The translations under genes and the position numbers were made by a program. A stretch of 64,000 nt of DNA from Hymenobacter sp. APR13 (GTDB lineage: Bacteria; Bacteroidota; Bacteroidia; Cytophagales; Hymenobacteraceae), in the NCBI RefSeq assembly GCF_000737515.1, contig NZ_CP006587.1, positions 2,351,001-2,415,000 of the forward strand, read 5' to 3'. This document shows, piece by piece, positions 1-10,101 of this stretch. The notes beneath the pieces are model-generated. The model saw nothing but the letters and a program-made list of their open reading frames with translations, ran no database searches and was not told the origin of the DNA. How positions within the stretch are numbered: the first letter of the stretch is position 1; each line of letters opens with the position of its first letter.

Positions 1-1
1 T

Positions 2-2740
2 GAAGGCTTCGACTTCGCCCAGCAGTACCCCGAGGACGGGATGCCGCAGGCCGATGGCGAAGGCGTGCTGACCACCTCGGCCAGCACCAACCAGGCCGGC
101 GCCGTTCGGGCCGTGGACACGGTGGCCGCCGACAAGGAAACGCAGGTACGCAACCTGATTCACGCCTACCGCAGCCGCGGCCACTTGGTGGCCAAAACCA
201 ACCCGGTGCGCGAGCGGAAGGACCGTAAGGCCCGCCTCAGCATTGCCGACTTCGGCCTGAGCGACGCCGACCTCGATACCAAATTCAAGAACGGTGAAGT
301 GCTGGGCCTGGGCTCGGAAGCCACGCTGCGCGAGATTGTGGCTGCCTTGCAGAAGGTGTACACCCGCACCATCGGCTTCGAGTACATGTACATCCGCGAC
401 CCGCAGGTGCTCGACTGGTTCCGTGAGAAAGTGGAGAAGGACTCGCTGAGCTTCAACCCCGGCGTGGAGTACAAGAAGCGCATCCTCAAAAAGCTGAATG
501 AGGCTGTAGTGTTCGAGAACTTCCTGCATACGAAGTTCCTGGGCCAGAAGCGCTTCTCGCTGGAAGGTGGCGAATCGACCATTCCGGCCCTCGACGCTAT
601 TATTAATAAGGCTTCGGAGCTGGGCGTACAGGAAGTGATGATTGGCATGGCCCACCGCGGCCGTCTGAACGTGCTGGCCAACATAATGGGCAAAACCTAC
701 GAGCAGATTTTCTCGGAATTCGAGGGAACTGCCGTACCTGACCTGACCATGGGCGACGGCGACGTGAAGTACCACATGGGCTACTCGTCGGAGGTGGAAG
801 CTGAGGGCGGCCAGAAGGTGAACCTGAAGCTGGCCCCCAACCCCTCGCACCTGGAGGCGGTGAACCCCGTGGTGGAAGGCTTCGTGCGCGCCAAGATTGA
901 GCACCAGTATGGCGGCGACTACCACCAGATTCTGCCCATCCTCATCCACGGCGACGCGGCTTTGGCCGGCCAGGGCATCGGTTACGAGCTGACCCAGATG
1001 TCGTTGCTGGAAGGCTACCGCACCGGTGGCACGCTGCACTTCGTGATTAACAACCAGGTGGGCTTCACCACCGATTTCGAGGACGCCCGCTCTTCAATTT
1101 ACAGCACCGACCTCGCCAAAATTATCGATGCGCCGGTGCTGCACGTGAACGGCGACGACCCCGAAGCCGTGGTGTTTGCCGTGCGCCTCGCCACCGAGTA
1201 CCGCCAGCAGTTCCACGCCGATATCTTCATTGATATGGTGTGCTACCGCCGCCACGGCCATAACGAGTCGGACGAGCCCAAGTTCACCCAGCCCACCCTC
1301 TATAACCTCATCAGCAAGCACCAGAACCCCCGCGAGGTGTACAACGCCATGCTGGTGCAGCGCGGCGACGTGGACGCGCAGCTGGCCCAGCAGATGGACA
1401 AGGAGTTCCGCGACACCCTGCAGGCCCGCCTGGACATGGTGAAGCAGAAGCCGCTGCCCTACAACTACCAGCCCCTCGAAAACGAGTGGCGCACCCTGCG
1501 CCGCAGCAAGCCCGAGGACTTCGAGAAGTCGCCGGAAACGGGCATCAGCGAGGAAGTGGTGGCCAAAGTTGGCAAGGCCCTGACTACGCTGCCCGAAGGC
1601 TTCCGCCCCCTGAAGCAGATTGAAAAGCTGATGGAGGAGCGCAAGAAGATGTTCTTCGAGACGCGCATGCTGAACTGGGCCGCCGGCGAGCTGCTGGCCT
1701 ACGGCTCCTTGCTCGACGAGAAGCACATTGTGCGCGTGAGCGGCCAGGACGTGCAGCGCGGCACGTTCTCGCACCGCCACGCCGTACTGCACGACGCCGA
1801 AACCTCGGCCCCGTACAACTCGCTCAACTACATTGGCGAAGGCCAGGAGAAGCTGAGCATCTACAACTCGCTGCTGAGCGAGTACGCGGTGCTGGGCTTC
1901 GAATTCGGCTACGCCATGGCCAACCCCACGGCCCTGGTAATCTGGGAAGCCCAGTTCGGCGACTTCGCCAACGGTGCCCAGACCATGATTGACCAGTTCA
2001 TCGTGTCGTCGGAAAGCAAGTGGCAGCGCATGAACGGCGTGGTGCTGCAGCTGCCCCACGGCTACGAAGGCCAGGGCCCCGAGCACTCCAACGCCCGCCC
2101 CGAGCGGTTCCTGCAGCTGGCCGCAGAGAACAACATCATCGTGGCCAACATGACCACGCCGGCCAACTTCTTCCACGCGCTGCGCCGGCAGCTGACCTGG
2201 GAGTTCCGCAAGCCGCTGGTGGTGATGTCGCCGAAGTCGATGCTGCGCCACCCGCTGTGCGTGTCGCCGGTGGAGGAGTTCACCTCCGGCCACTTCCGCG
2301 AGGTGCTCGGCGACGTGTACGCTGACGCCAAGAAGGTGAAGCGCGTGCTGCTGTGCTCGGGCAAAGTGTACTTCGATTTGCTGGACGAGCAGCAGCAGTC
2401 GGGCCGCACCGACGTGGCTATTGTGCGCCTCGAGCAGTTGCACCCCTTCCCCAAGAAGCAGCTCGACGCCGAGCTGGCCAAGTACCCCAAAGCCAAGCTG
2501 TACTGGGTGCAGGAAGAGCCCGAGAACATGGGCTACTGGAACTACCTGCTGCGCTTTATGCGCCGCGAGCTGGAAGATGTGATTTCGCGCAAGCCCTCGG
2601 CCTCGCCGGCTACCGGCTACAACAAGGTGCACGTGAAGGAGCAGAAGGACCTCGTGGCCCGCGCCTTCGACAAGCCCAAGGAAGCCGTGGCCGACGACAA
2701 CATCAAAGCCACCGCCGAAGTAGCCAAGAAGCAGGACTAG
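2..2740 (+). CDS. sucA: 2-oxoglutarate dehydrogenase E1 component (5' end cut by window)
   Basis: Thiamine-diphosphate-dependent E1 of the 2-oxoglutarate dehydrogenase complex (TCA cycle): decarboxylates 2-oxoglutarate and passes the succinyl group to the lipoyl arm of E2. The frame is open from base 2, reading [13 protein letters not shown] before the first ATG at 41. The family has an N-terminal EGFDF-like segment just after its start, so the true start lies upstream of the window and about 20 residues are missing. Visible family motifs: [27 protein letters not shown] and [10 protein letters not shown] (cofactor region), and the C-terminal transketolase-like half with ARPERFLQL and [14 protein letters not shown]. 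The visible 912 residues fit the family's usual 900-950. The E2 gene follows 115 bp downstream, so the two are very probably cotranscribed; E3 (lpdA) is 11 kb away. Confidence 0.96.
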   Translation, partial: EGFDFAQQYPEDGMPQADGEGVLTTSASTNQAGAVRAVDTVAADKETQVRNLIHAYRSRGHLVAKTNPVRERKDRKARLSIADFGLSDADLDTKFKNGEVLGLGSEATLREIVAALQKVYTRTIGFEYMYIRDPQVLDWFREKVEKDSLSFNPGVEYKKRILKKLNEAVVFENFLHTKFLGQKRFSLEGGESTIPALDAIINKASELGVQEVMIGMAHRGRLNVLANIMGKTYEQIFSEFEGTAVPDLTMGDGDVKYHMGYSSEVEAEGGQKVNLKLAPNPSHLEAVNPVVEGFVRAKIEHQYGGDYHQILPILIHGDAALAGQGIGYELTQMSLLEGYRTGGTLHFVINNQVGFTTDFEDARSSIYSTDLAKIIDAPVLHVNGDDPEAVVFAVRLATEYRQQFHADIFIDMVCYRRHGHNESDEPKFTQPTLYNLISKHQNPREVYNAMLVQRGDVDAQLAQQMDKEFRDTLQARLDMVKQKPLPYNYQPLENEWRTLRRSKPEDFEKSPETGISEEVVAKVGKALTTLPEGFRPLKQIEKLMEERKKMFFETRMLNWAAGELLAYGSLLDEKHIVRVSGQDVQRGTFSHRHAVLHDAETSAPYNSLNYIGEGQEKLSIYNSLLSEYAVLGFEFGYAMANPTALVIWEAQFGDFANGAQTMIDQFIVSSESKWQRMNGVVLQLPHGYEGQGPEHSNARPERFLQLAAENNIIVANMTTPANFFHALRRQLTWEFRKPLVVMSPKSMLRHPLCVSPVEEFTSGHFREVLGDVYADAKKVKRVLLCSGKVYFDLLDEQQQSGRTDVAIVRLEQLHPFPKKQLDAELAKYPKAKLYWVQEEPENMGYWNYLLRFMRRELEDVISRKPSASPATGYNKVHVKEQKDLVARAFDKPKEAVADDNIKATAEVAKKQD

Positions 2741-2742
2741 CA

Positions 2743-2824
2743 GTAGCGCGAACTTTGTAGTTCGCGTGTCGCTACGTTCTTTCACTGATAGTTCAGGAGC
2801 CGCGAACTACAAAGTTCGCGCTAC
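2743..2824. repeat. Dispersed palindromic element, family A, copy 1
   Basis: Perfect 24-bp inverted repeat: arms at 2743-2766 and 2801-2824, separated by a 34-bp spacer. Each arm is itself near-palindromic (CGCGAAC, six bases, GTTCGCG). A second copy with the same arms but an unrelated spacer lies at 13250-13330. This copy sits between sucA and sucB, inside a probable operon, so it would form a strong RNA hairpin in the message. No reading frame and no transposase are associated. It resembles a REP/MITE-type element; its function is unknown. Confidence 0.85.
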
Positions 2825-2855
2825 ACCCACCCGAAACCCTTCAAAACTCCCACTT

Positions 2856-4520
2856 ATGGGTCTGGAAATTAAAATCCCCGCCGTCGGCGAGTCCATCACC
2901 GAAGTAACCATTGCCAAGTGGCTGAAAGCCGACGGTGACACCGTGAAGCGCGACGAGATTCTGGCCGAGCTGGAATCCGACAAAGCCACGTTCGAGCTGC
3001 CCGCCGAGGCCGACGGCGTGCTGAAAATCCGCGTTGCCGAGGGCGAAACCATCGGTATCGGCACCACCATTGCCGAAATCGACGGTGCTGGTTCGGCAGC
3101 CACGCCGGCCGCTGCTGCTCCGGCTGCCAGCGCCCCCGCCGCTCCCGCTGCCGACCCGGTAAGCCAGGGCGAGCAGAACCCCACCGCCAGCGACCAGGCC
3201 GGCTACGGTGGCCAGCCCGCCGGCGGTGCCGCCGCTCCGGCAGCTGCTCCCGCCGGCAACGGCGGTGGTGCTACTGTGGAAATGACGATTCCGGCCGTGG
3301 GCGAAAGCATCACGGAAGTGACGGTGGCCAAGTGGCTGAAGGAAGACGGCGCCCAGGTGCAGCGCGACGAAATCATTGCCGAGTTGGAATCGGATAAGGC
3401 CACATTTGAGCTTCCCGCTGAAGGCACCGGCATCCTGCGCCACGCCGCCAAGGAAGGCGAAACCATCGGCATCGGTGCGACCATTGCCCGCATCGAAGGC
3501 GGCAGCGGTGCTGCTCCGGCTTCGGCTCCCGCCGCTGCACCAGCCGCTGCCCAGTCTGCTCCGGCCGCTGCGGCTCCGGCGGCTTCGGCAACCACCAGCT
3601 ACGCTACCGGCACGCCTTCGCCGGCAGCCGGCAAAATCCTCGGCGAAAAAGGCATCAACCCCGCCGACGTGCAGGGCTCGGGCCGGGATGGTCGCATCAC
3701 CAAAGAAGATGCCCAGAACGCCCAGGCTAAGCCTGCCGCACCGGCTCCGGCCACTGCTCCCGCCAAGCCCGCTGCTGCCGCTGCTCCTGCCACCGGCAAC
3801 TCGCAACCCGCAACTGGCAACAGAACGCAGCGCCGTGAGCGGATGAGCAACCTGCGCAAGACGGTTGCCCGCCGCCTGGTGTCGGTGAAGAATGAGACGG
3901 CCATGCTCACCACCTTCAACGAGGTGAACATGCAGCCCATCATGGACCTGCGCAACAAGTTCAAGGACAAGTTCAAGGAGAAGCACTCGGTAGGCCTCGG
4001 CTTCATGTCGTTCTTCACCAAGGCCGTGTGCGTGGCCCTGAAAGAGTGGCCCGCCGTGAATGCCCAGATTGATGGCACCGACATCGTGTACAACGACTTC
4101 TGCGACATCAGCATTGCTGTATCGGCCCCTAAAGGGCTGGTGGTACCGGTAATCCGGAACGCTGAGGAGCTGTCGTTTGATGGCATCGAGAAGGAAATCG
4201 TGCGCCTCGCCACGCTGGCCCGCGACAACAAGCTCACCATCGAGCAGATGACCGGCGGTACGTTCACCATCACCAACGGCGGCGTGTTTGGCTCTATGAT
4301 GAGCACCCCCATCATCAACGCCCCGCAGTCGGCCATTCTGGGTATGCACAACATCGTGCAGCGCCCCATTGCCGAAAACGGCCAGGTGGTGATTCGCCCC
4401 ATGATGTACCTCGCCCTGAGCTACGACCACCGCATCATCGACGGCCGCGAGTCGGTGTCGTTCCTGGTGCGCGTGAAAGAGCTGCTCGAAGACCCAACCC
4501 GTCTGCTGCTGGGCGTGTAA
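2856..4520 (+). CDS. sucB: Dihydrolipoamide succinyltransferase (E2) with two lipoyl domains
   Basis: E2 core of the 2-oxoglutarate dehydrogenase complex, 554 residues from the ATG at 2856. This start was chosen because [13 protein letters not shown] is the canonical N-terminus; upstream in-frame codons run through a repeat element. Domains: lipoyl domain 1 (about 1-76, lipoylated Lys43 in ESDKATF), Ala/Pro-rich linker, lipoyl domain 2 (about 140-217, Lys181), a second linker, the peripheral-subunit-binding domain (about 254-293, [11 protein letters not shown]), and the acetyltransferase-type catalytic domain (about 330-554) with H525 and D529 in YDHRIIDG. Textbook 2-oxoglutarate dehydrogenase E2s carry one lipoyl domain of about 400 residues in total, so the duplication is notable. 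Follows sucA directly. Confidence 0.95.
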   Translation: MGLEIKIPAVGESITEVTIAKWLKADGDTVKRDEILAELESDKATFELPAEADGVLKIRVAEGETIGIGTTIAEIDGAGSAATPAAAAPAASAPAAPAADPVSQGEQNPTASDQAGYGGQPAGGAAAPAAAPAGNGGGATVEMTIPAVGESITEVTVAKWLKEDGAQVQRDEIIAELESDKATFELPAEGTGILRHAAKEGETIGIGATIARIEGGSGAAPASAPAAAPAAAQSAPAAAAPAASATTSYATGTPSPAAGKILGEKGINPADVQGSGRDGRITKEDAQNAQAKPAAPAPATAPAKPAAAAAPATGNSQPATGNRTQRRERMSNLRKTVARRLVSVKNETAMLTTFNEVNMQPIMDLRNKFKDKFKEKHSVGLGFMSFFTKAVCVALKEWPAVNAQIDGTDIVYNDFCDISIAVSAPKGLVVPVIRNAEELSFDGIEKEIVRLATLARDNKLTIEQMTGGTFTITNGGVFGSMMSTPIINAPQSAILGMHNIVQRPIAENGQVVIRPMMYLALSYDHRIIDGRESVSFLVRVKELLEDPTRLLLGV

Positions 4521-4541
4521 TCGTCAGGAATCATACTTTTG

Positions 4542-4578
4542 AAAGCCGTGCCTCTAATGTGGAGGCACGGCTTTTATT
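4542..4578 (+). terminator. Intrinsic terminator after sucB
   Basis: A 13-bp perfect stem (4542-4554 with 4562-4574) with a 7-nt loop, followed by a T-rich stretch. It begins about 20 bp after the sucB stop codon and closes the sucA-sucB transcript. Confidence 0.85.
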
Positions 4579-4587
4579 TTGCCAACT

Positions 4588-5049
4588 ATGAAGCAACAGT
4601 CTATTCAGCTTGAGTCCGACAATACGATTACTAAGCTGGGTTGCTACCTATGTATGGCGGCAAGTCTGATCATCTGTTTCGTTATTTTGGTTAATGCAGA
4701 GGTTGGGCAGAAAAACAGCCAAACCTGGGGCTGGATACTTATCGTGCTTCTTGTTGGTGTTGTGCCACCACGATACTATTTGTCTACGCTCAAATGCCAT
4801 AGAGTTACGGTCACTAGCCAGGAGTTTTTGTTGGAACAGCTACCAGCAAAAGTCCTGAGCCGACAGTCGATGAATGCTCTGGTCGGGTGGTGGGTAGTTA
4901 CTATTCCAGGGGGAGGAAGTATGGGCCGAGGCCTACATTTTGACTTTAAGCACGGTGACCGTGTATACCTTCAAAGTCTGGAGTATAGGGGTTTCGATAA
5001 GCTGGTAGAATACATGCAAGCTCACTTCTTGCATAAGAGACTCAAGTAG
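4588..5049 (+). CDS. Hypothetical two-transmembrane-segment protein
   Basis: Not recognised. 153 residues from the ATG at 4588; a TTG at 4579 in the same frame lies against the terminator stem and is unlikely. Two hydrophobic segments near residues 17-37 (CYLCMAASLIICFVILV) and 49-70 (WGWILIVLLVGVVPP) suggest a hairpin membrane anchor. It is followed by a soluble C-terminal half rich in beta-type residues and aromatics, reminiscent of PH-like bacterial membrane domains, but this is only an impression. Base composition is visibly lower in GC than the neighbours, which may point to recent acquisition. It lies alone between two terminators. Confidence 0.7.
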   Translation: MKQQSIQLESDNTITKLGCYLCMAASLIICFVILVNAEVGQKNSQTWGWILIVLLVGVVPPRYYLSTLKCHRVTVTSQEFLLEQLPAKVLSRQSMNALVGWWVVTIPGGGSMGRGLHFDFKHGDRVYLQSLEYRGFDKLVEYMQAHFLHKRLK

Positions 5050-5073
5050 CAAGCTGCTACTTGCGGTAACAAG

Positions 5074-5111
5074 AAAAAGGCCCCTCGAATCAGAATCCGA
5101 GGGGCCTTTTT
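5074..5111. terminator. Bidirectional intrinsic terminator
   Basis: A perfect 14-bp stem (5074-5087 with 5098-5111) that starts with A residues and ends with T residues. It can terminate both the plus-strand gene ending at 5049 and the minus-strand globin gene ending at 5138. Confidence 0.9.
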
Positions 5112-5137
5112 AAAGAGGGGAAACGGTAATGAAAAAT

Positions 5138-5527
5138 TTAGTCGACCGGCAACTCGCGGGTGCGGGAGGCGCTGAGGCGGGTGGCCATCTGGCGGGCCAG
5201 CTGCTTGGCTTCTTCGGCCTTGGAACCGGTGAAATACTCTTCTACGGTGGAAGAAAATAGGTTCAGCCAGTGCTCTACGTGGGCCCCGCTGCGTGGCAGC
5301 GCTACTTGCTCTGGCAGCGGCTCGCCTTCGGCAGCGCCCTGCCCCAGCAGCGTGCTACTCCAGTAGCGGTACTGCGACGTGAGGTAGTGGGGCCAGTGAA
5401 TGCGGGCAGCGGCTCCAAAGCTGGCACCAAGCAGCGTGTCCTGCGTAGCCTTGTGGCACAGCGTGTCAACGAGCGTCTTGATGTCGCCTTCGGTCTGAAT
5501 GTCGTGGAGCGGGGCAGAGGTTTGCAT
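5138..5527 (-). CDS. Group III truncated haemoglobin
   Basis: Small haem globin of the truncated type (2-on-2 fold), 129 residues from the ATG at 5527; a TTG two codons earlier is less likely. Features typical of group III: an N-terminal DIKTLVDTLCHKATQD helix in place of the usual FY, WPHYLTSQYRYW in the C/E region, and HVEHWLNLFSSTVEEYF, in which His83 is the likely proximal haem ligand (F8). The distal region (SQYRYW) keeps aromatic residues. The family is associated with oxygen, nitric oxide or hydroxylamine chemistry; physiological roles are mostly unproven. An inverted repeat lies 34 bp upstream of the start codon and may be an operator. Monocistronic by context. Confidence 0.85.
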   Translation of the reverse strand: MQTSAPLHDIQTEGDIKTLVDTLCHKATQDTLLGASFGAAARIHWPHYLTSQYRYWSSTLLGQGAAEGEPLPEQVALPRSGAHVEHWLNLFSSTVEEYFTGSKAEEAKQLARQMATRLSASRTRELPVD

Positions 5528-5560
5528 AGACAAAGGAGGATGACAGGGTGGGCTTCCAAC

Positions 5561-5602
5561 TACGTAGCGAATTTACGCAGGTTACGTGGCATTCGCTATG
5601 TA
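5561..5602 (-). promoter_or_regulatory. Inverted repeat upstream of the truncated haemoglobin gene
   Basis: TACGTAGCGAAT at 5561-5572 is mirrored by ATTCGCTATGTA at 5591-5602 (11 of 12 positions). A second nested repeat, GTTACGT/ATGTAAC, shares the right arm. Placed 34-75 bp upstream of the globin start, it could be an operator or an mRNA-leader hairpin. No known NO-regulator consensus is evident. Confidence 0.4.
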
Positions 5603-5669
5603 ACGGAGAAAATTTTATCTTTTCCTTCTTATGTTCTATTTATAGGATATTTTCTCCCCATCTGGGACA

Positions 5670-8504
5670 TTATTGCACGCGAATCAGGCGCAACTGGTCC
5701 AAAATTGCTTCGTTCACGGCGCCATTCATATTCTCGTTGGCCGGGTCCAGGGCCAGGGTTAGTACCGACTTGCCACGGGGCAGCCGCACCACAAGGGGGT
5801 TGGAGTAGCCCCAGTCCGACCACTCATCCACGCCACGCTGCGGTAGTACCACCGTGCCCAGCAATTGCGTCCCGAGGCGCAACGTGCGAATCGCGCACTT
5901 GTTGCTGGTGTTGATGGGGCCGTTGCCGTTGGCGTAGCGGAAATTAAGCGCGTAGACGCCCGCCGTTGGCACTGATACCGGCACTACAAGGCGGCGATTC
6001 AGGTCTTTACTGACAATAACGAAACCATTGCCAGTGTAGCCTTCCCCAACATGGTCCTTGTGGACTCTCTCCACCCGAAGCGCGGCCGCCTCAATTTCCA
6101 CCACCTGCGTGTAGCGGACCGCCTCCGGTACCACTGGCTCACTGGCGAAGCTCTCGAAGCCCTGGGCGTCGATGGCTACCACTTGGTACTCGCTGAACGG
6201 CTGGCCCGCGGGCACGGGGTAGGTGGTTTCGGTGGTGCGAGCCGCAAACTGGCCGTTGCGCAGCACCTGGTAGGCGCGGGCACCTTCCACGGCGGGCCAC
6301 GCCAGGGTGCCGGCCGCGTAGCGCACGGCGGGCGTGGGCGGCGCTACGTGATGCGCCACTTTGTTCTGCGACGAGGCCGGCGGCGGCGTGTTGGCCAGCT
6401 CAATCCGGACGGTGTGCGCGCCGGTGAGGGTGGCCGGGAGAGTAGCTTCGGGCAGCGGCTGGCCGTCCAGCGTAATCCGCTGGATGCCTTGGCCGAAACC
6501 GGTCATTTCGATATCCAGCACGGCGCCCCGGTAGCGGAAGTTGCTGAGCCGGCGCGTGCCCGCCAGCGCCTGCGGCACAAACGGCCGGAACGTAAGCTGA
6601 CTGGGCTGGAAATCCATGCCAAACAGCCCCTTGTACACCAGCCCCAGCGCGCCCGAGAGGCTCCAGAGCATGTTGCTGCTGTTGATTTGAGTGCCGGCGA
6701 AGTCGCCGTTGCTGGCCACGAAGTTTTCCTTGTTGGTGAGAAACAGCGCCGCGGGCCGGGCCACGGCCATCAGGCTTTCCAGGAAAGCCGTTTCGTTGCC
6801 GACTTTGGCCGCCGCCAGCCCCCAGTAGCTCTGCACGAAGGGCCACACGGCGTTGTTGTGGTAGGGCGGGATGCCCGAAATCTGCGGGTAGATGCACGGC
6901 ACGCCGTAGTCCATGACGGGCGTGCGGGCTACCACGGTGCTGGCGCGGCTGCCTTCAGCCACCCCAAACAGCACCGCCAGCGCCTCGCCTAGGGCCTCCG
7001 CTTTAGGCGACACCTGCTGATGCACGCGGCCATAGCGGAATTGGCCGTAATAGCCTTTATCAGGCAGCCACAGGTGTTGGTTAATACCTTGCTTGATGCG
7101 CGCGGCGCGAGCCTGTGCGTCGCGCGCTACGGCGGTTTCGCCTAGCTTTTCAGCCATCATGCCCAGCACGATGTTGCCCTGGTAGTGCGCGGCGTTGGTG
7201 CCCAGATTTTCGCTCTGGTAGATGTCGGCGGGCTGCATCCACTTGGGGTAGGTCTGCTCGCGCCAGTCCAGAAACGACGATTCGCCGCGCACCAGATGCG
7301 TCAGGCGGTTGGCCGCATTAAACGGGCTTGCCTCGCCGGGCTTCAGCAATGACGACTGCACGTAGGCTTGGCGGCTGTTAGGGTCGTAGGCCACCTGCTC
7401 GTCGTCTTCGATGGTGCGCCGGATGATGGGGTATACCTGCCGGAGCCACGCTTCGTCGCCGGTGGCCAGGTAGATTTCCCAGGCGGCCGTGGCCCAGATA
7501 ATCCGGTCGGTGGAAACCGGGTAGGCGCCGCCGGTGCCGGTGTCCTGAATGATGCGGCCTTCGGGCGTCACCTTGCGCAGCAGACTGGTTTTGGCGGCTT
7601 CCGGCTGCAGCAGGGCCTGGCTCAGGATGATGCTGTAGCTGATGTCGCGGGTCCAGACGCCGGCCCACTCCTGGCCGGTGCGGAACGTGCCGTCGGGCTC
7701 CACGGCGCGCTTGGCTTCTTCCAGCGCCATATTATACAGCGCATCGAGCAGCGGAAAATCAGAAGTGAGCTGTGGCAGCGCCGATACGTCGAGCGTGGCC
7801 TGCCAGCGGGCGGCGGTGCTTTTCTGGTCGGAGTGGGCGTTGAGCACCACCGTGGTTTCGTAGATACCGTTGCCGTCGGGGTCTTTCAGCTCCAGTGGCG
7901 GCTTGTTGATCAGGTTGTCGAAGTCCCAGCTCAGCGGCGCGGTGTTGCCGGCCACGAAGACGTGCTTGAAATCGGCCTGGTAGAGCTTCTGGCCATTGTA
8001 GAGTGTGTAGTAGCCCTGCTGCCGGAAGGCAGCCAGCACGGGCCGCAAATCCAGCCGGATGGTGAGTGGCGTGTTGGGCGCCAGATACTGGTTGGCCGGC
8101 ACCGGCCGCTTGTCCACCGACTGCTGCCCGAACACGATAACCGGCGTTTCGAGGGCTGCGCCCCCAGCGGCCGGCAGCGCCAGAAACAGGTGGTCCTGGC
8201 CGGGCGGCATTTCGTTGTCCTTGCCGTTGATACTGAACTTGAAGCTCACCTGCGGGCTCTGGAAGGCGTTGGCCGGGCTCTGGTAGTTGCTCGTCAGCTC
8301 CCGGCGCGACAGGGCCCGAGCCGTGAAGCGGCCCTGCACCAGCGAGTCGCGGTAGATGGTGTAGGCCGCCGATTGCCACACGGGCGCGGCCGGCGCCGCA
8401 GCCGGCGCGCCGGCGGTAGGGGAGGAGGTGGATTTGGTCATCTGGCAGGCAGCAAGAAAGCCGAGGCCGAGCAGGAAGCCGGTAAAGCAGGAAAGTCGGG
8501 ACAT
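5670..8504 (-). CDS. (alpha/alpha)6-barrel glycoside hydrolase lipoprotein with C-terminal accessory domains
   Basis: 944 residues from the ATG at 8504, chosen because it opens a lipoprotein signal peptide with lipobox LAAC (Cys20); the longer upstream frame has no signal. The N-terminal 230 residues are beta-rich. Residues about 255-660 show the six-hairpin glycosidase pattern of MGH1/GH63/trehalase-like enzymes (GVWTRDISYS with W284, GAYPVSTDRIIWATAAWEIYLATGD, YHNNAVWPFVQSYWGLAAA). A beta-sandwich module (about 660-725), an FN3-like module (about 730-805) and a probable carbohydrate-binding beta-sandwich (about 810-944, starting VVEIEAAAL) follow. It probably acts on an alpha-linked glycan at the outer membrane or periplasm. 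The exact GH family and substrate cannot be set from sequence reading alone. No transporter or regulator of a polysaccharide locus is adjacent. Confidence 0.8.
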   Translation of the reverse strand: MSRLSCFTGFLLGLGFLAACQMTKSTSSPTAGAPAAAPAAPVWQSAAYTIYRDSLVQGRFTARALSRRELTSNYQSPANAFQSPQVSFKFSINGKDNEMPPGQDHLFLALPAAGGAALETPVIVFGQQSVDKRPVPANQYLAPNTPLTIRLDLRPVLAAFRQQGYYTLYNGQKLYQADFKHVFVAGNTAPLSWDFDNLINKPPLELKDPDGNGIYETTVVLNAHSDQKSTAARWQATLDVSALPQLTSDFPLLDALYNMALEEAKRAVEPDGTFRTGQEWAGVWTRDISYSIILSQALLQPEAAKTSLLRKVTPEGRIIQDTGTGGAYPVSTDRIIWATAAWEIYLATGDEAWLRQVYPIIRRTIEDDEQVAYDPNSRQAYVQSSLLKPGEASPFNAANRLTHLVRGESSFLDWREQTYPKWMQPADIYQSENLGTNAAHYQGNIVLGMMAEKLGETAVARDAQARAARIKQGINQHLWLPDKGYYGQFRYGRVHQQVSPKAEALGEALAVLFGVAEGSRASTVVARTPVMDYGVPCIYPQISGIPPYHNNAVWPFVQSYWGLAAAKVGNETAFLESLMAVARPAALFLTNKENFVASNGDFAGTQINSSNMLWSLSGALGLVYKGLFGMDFQPSQLTFRPFVPQALAGTRRLSNFRYRGAVLDIEMTGFGQGIQRITLDGQPLPEATLPATLTGAHTVRIELANTPPPASSQNKVAHHVAPPTPAVRYAAGTLAWPAVEGARAYQVLRNGQFAARTTETTYPVPAGQPFSEYQVVAIDAQGFESFASEPVVPEAVRYTQVVEIEAAALRVERVHKDHVGEGYTGNGFVIVSKDLNRRLVVPVSVPTAGVYALNFRYANGNGPINTSNKCAIRTLRLGTQLLGTVVLPQRGVDEWSDWGYSNPLVVRLPRGKSVLTLALDPANENMNGAVNEAILDQLRLIRVQ

Positions 8505-8729
8505 AGCCGAAAGTAACGGGAAACGCCGTGGCGGATGCAGCACGCAGCGAAGTACGCAGCCAGCTACACACTGTATGGACGCGCCGTTCCGTGTCGCGTT
8601 ATCGAGCAGCCGGCCCGAAGCAAGATGCCACACGCACAACAACTTCCGCAACGACAAAACGTAACGTGCCGCGTCTACGCGTTGGCCAAACAGCCTTTGT
8701 TGGGGAAGGCCGCTTCGTAGCCTAGGGTT

Positions 8730-9662
8730 TCAACTCTGGGAATCCTGTACCGGCTGCTTCGGCTGCCGGCCGCCCAGCACCACCAGGGCCACGGCCACCA
8801 CAATCAGGGCCGCGCCGCCGACCATGCCAGCGCTCAGGGTTTCGCCCGCAAACAGCCAGCCCAGCAGCACCGCCACCACGGGGTTCACGAAGGCGTAGGT
8901 GCCCGCCAGGGCCGGCTCTACCACCCGCAATAGCCAGATATAGGCCGAAAACGCCACAAACGAGCCACCCACTACCAGGTAGGCAAACGCGCCCCAGGCC
9001 TGCGTCGAAACGGCGCTCAGGTCGTAGGCCGCGGCCTCGCCGTGCAGCAGCCCCGCCACCAGCAGAAACCCGCCGCCGCACAGCATCTGCATGCCCACGC
9101 CCAGAAATGGTGAGCCGGCAATTGGCTTCTTCTTGGAATACAACGAGCCCACCGACCACATGAAGGCCGCCAGCAGCACCGCCGCCACCCCAATGCCAGG
9201 GTGGCCCGGCAGCAGCACCGGCGCCGCGCTGCGCTGGCTCATCAGCAGCCCCAGCCCACCCAGCCCAAGGGCCAGTCCCAGAAGCACTTTGCTCGTTGGC
9301 CGCGCCGTAATGCCGGCGGCCCAGCCCAGCAGCACCAGAAACATGGGTACCGTGGCCACCAGCAGCGCCGCCGTCCCCGACGGAATGTACTGCTGCGCAA
9401 ACACCGTGGCTCCGTTGCCGAACAGCGGCAGGCAGAAGCCCACTACGGCCGCCCGGCCCCACTCCTGGCGGCTGGGGGCGGCGGCCCCGCTCAGACGTAC
9501 GGCCCCGTACTGCAGCGCGCCCGCCAGCAGAAACCGCGAGGCCGATAGCAGAAACGGCGGCCATGCTCCCAGCGCCACCTTCGTGGCCAGGTAGGTGGAG
9601 CCCCAGATCAGGTACAGCGCCAGTAGCGCAACAAAAACCAGAGGACGGGGACGAGTAGGCAT
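8730..9662 (-). CDS. EamA-family (DMT) transporter, YedA-like
   Basis: 310 residues from the ATG at 9662 (MPTRPRPLVFVALLALYLIWGS); upstream in-frame codons lack signal character. Two EamA repeats give about ten transmembrane segments. The first repeat carries the signature IWGSTYLATKVAL and the second GVAAVLLAAFMWSVGSLYSKK followed by PVVAVLLGWLFAGETLSAGM. Members of the drug/metabolite transporter superfamily usually export amino acids or other small metabolites through the inner membrane; the substrate is unknown. It stands alone, convergent with nothing. The 225 bp to the glycosidase gene hold no feature I can support. Confidence 0.9.
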   Translation of the reverse strand: MPTRPRPLVFVALLALYLIWGSTYLATKVALGAWPPFLLSASRFLLAGALQYGAVRLSGAAAPSRQEWGRAAVVGFCLPLFGNGATVFAQQYIPSGTAALLVATVPMFLVLLGWAAGITARPTSKVLLGLALGLGGLGLLMSQRSAAPVLLPGHPGIGVAAVLLAAFMWSVGSLYSKKKPIAGSPFLGVGMQMLCGGGFLLVAGLLHGEAAAYDLSAVSTQAWGAFAYLVVGGSFVAFSAYIWLLRVVEPALAGTYAFVNPVVAVLLGWLFAGETLSAGMVGGAALIVVAVALVVLGGRQPKQPVQDSQS

Positions 9663-10101
9663 AGGGCAGCTGAAGAAGGCCACAAACCTACGCCTGTTTG
9701 CCGGTTCCTGCACGCTGGCTCTGGCAGGGCTGTTCTCATAATAGGAAGGCCCCAAATCGTCCTGCAAGCCTATAATCCTATATTCAGAGTTGATAAGATA
9801 TTAATTGTCTTATTTGTGGAAAACAGAGGTTCATGTAAATCGTGAACAGGAAGTGGGGTAGTTGCGTAAATGACTTTTCAGTACTGTTTAAGGTTATACA
9901 AAAATGATAATTGATGACTGATTTCGATGGTCAATAGTTGTATTTTTGTAGGTGTGCTGCTGGGCGTGGAGCAAAGAGCTACCAGGATGTATATAGCGTA
10001 CGCCGGGGCTGCAAACGGCCACGCGCCGACAACGTGCTGCATACAGTGGCACCCCAGCAGGTACTGGACAACTGCTATTCAATGCATCAACCTATACTCT
10101 T
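9663..10101. other. Intergenic region upstream of the Crp/Fnr gene
   Basis: 439 bp, AT-rich between 9770 and 9960. It holds one TAnnTTTG-type -7 hexad (TATTTTTG at 9941-9948) that could drive the regulator gene, but no good -33 element stands 19-21 bp before it. No coding potential beyond chance frames, and no terminator was seen. Confidence 0.5.

Noticed and set aside
1094..2785. Long minus-strand frame (563 codons) opposite sucA
   Set aside because: It lies wholly opposite a certain gene and its translation is rich in His, Leu, Val and Gly without domain motifs, as expected for the antisense of GC-rich codons. The same applies to the minus-strand frames at 2841-4430, 13370-14902 and 36900-38690 and to the plus-strand frames at 7368-8516 and 16154-17380.
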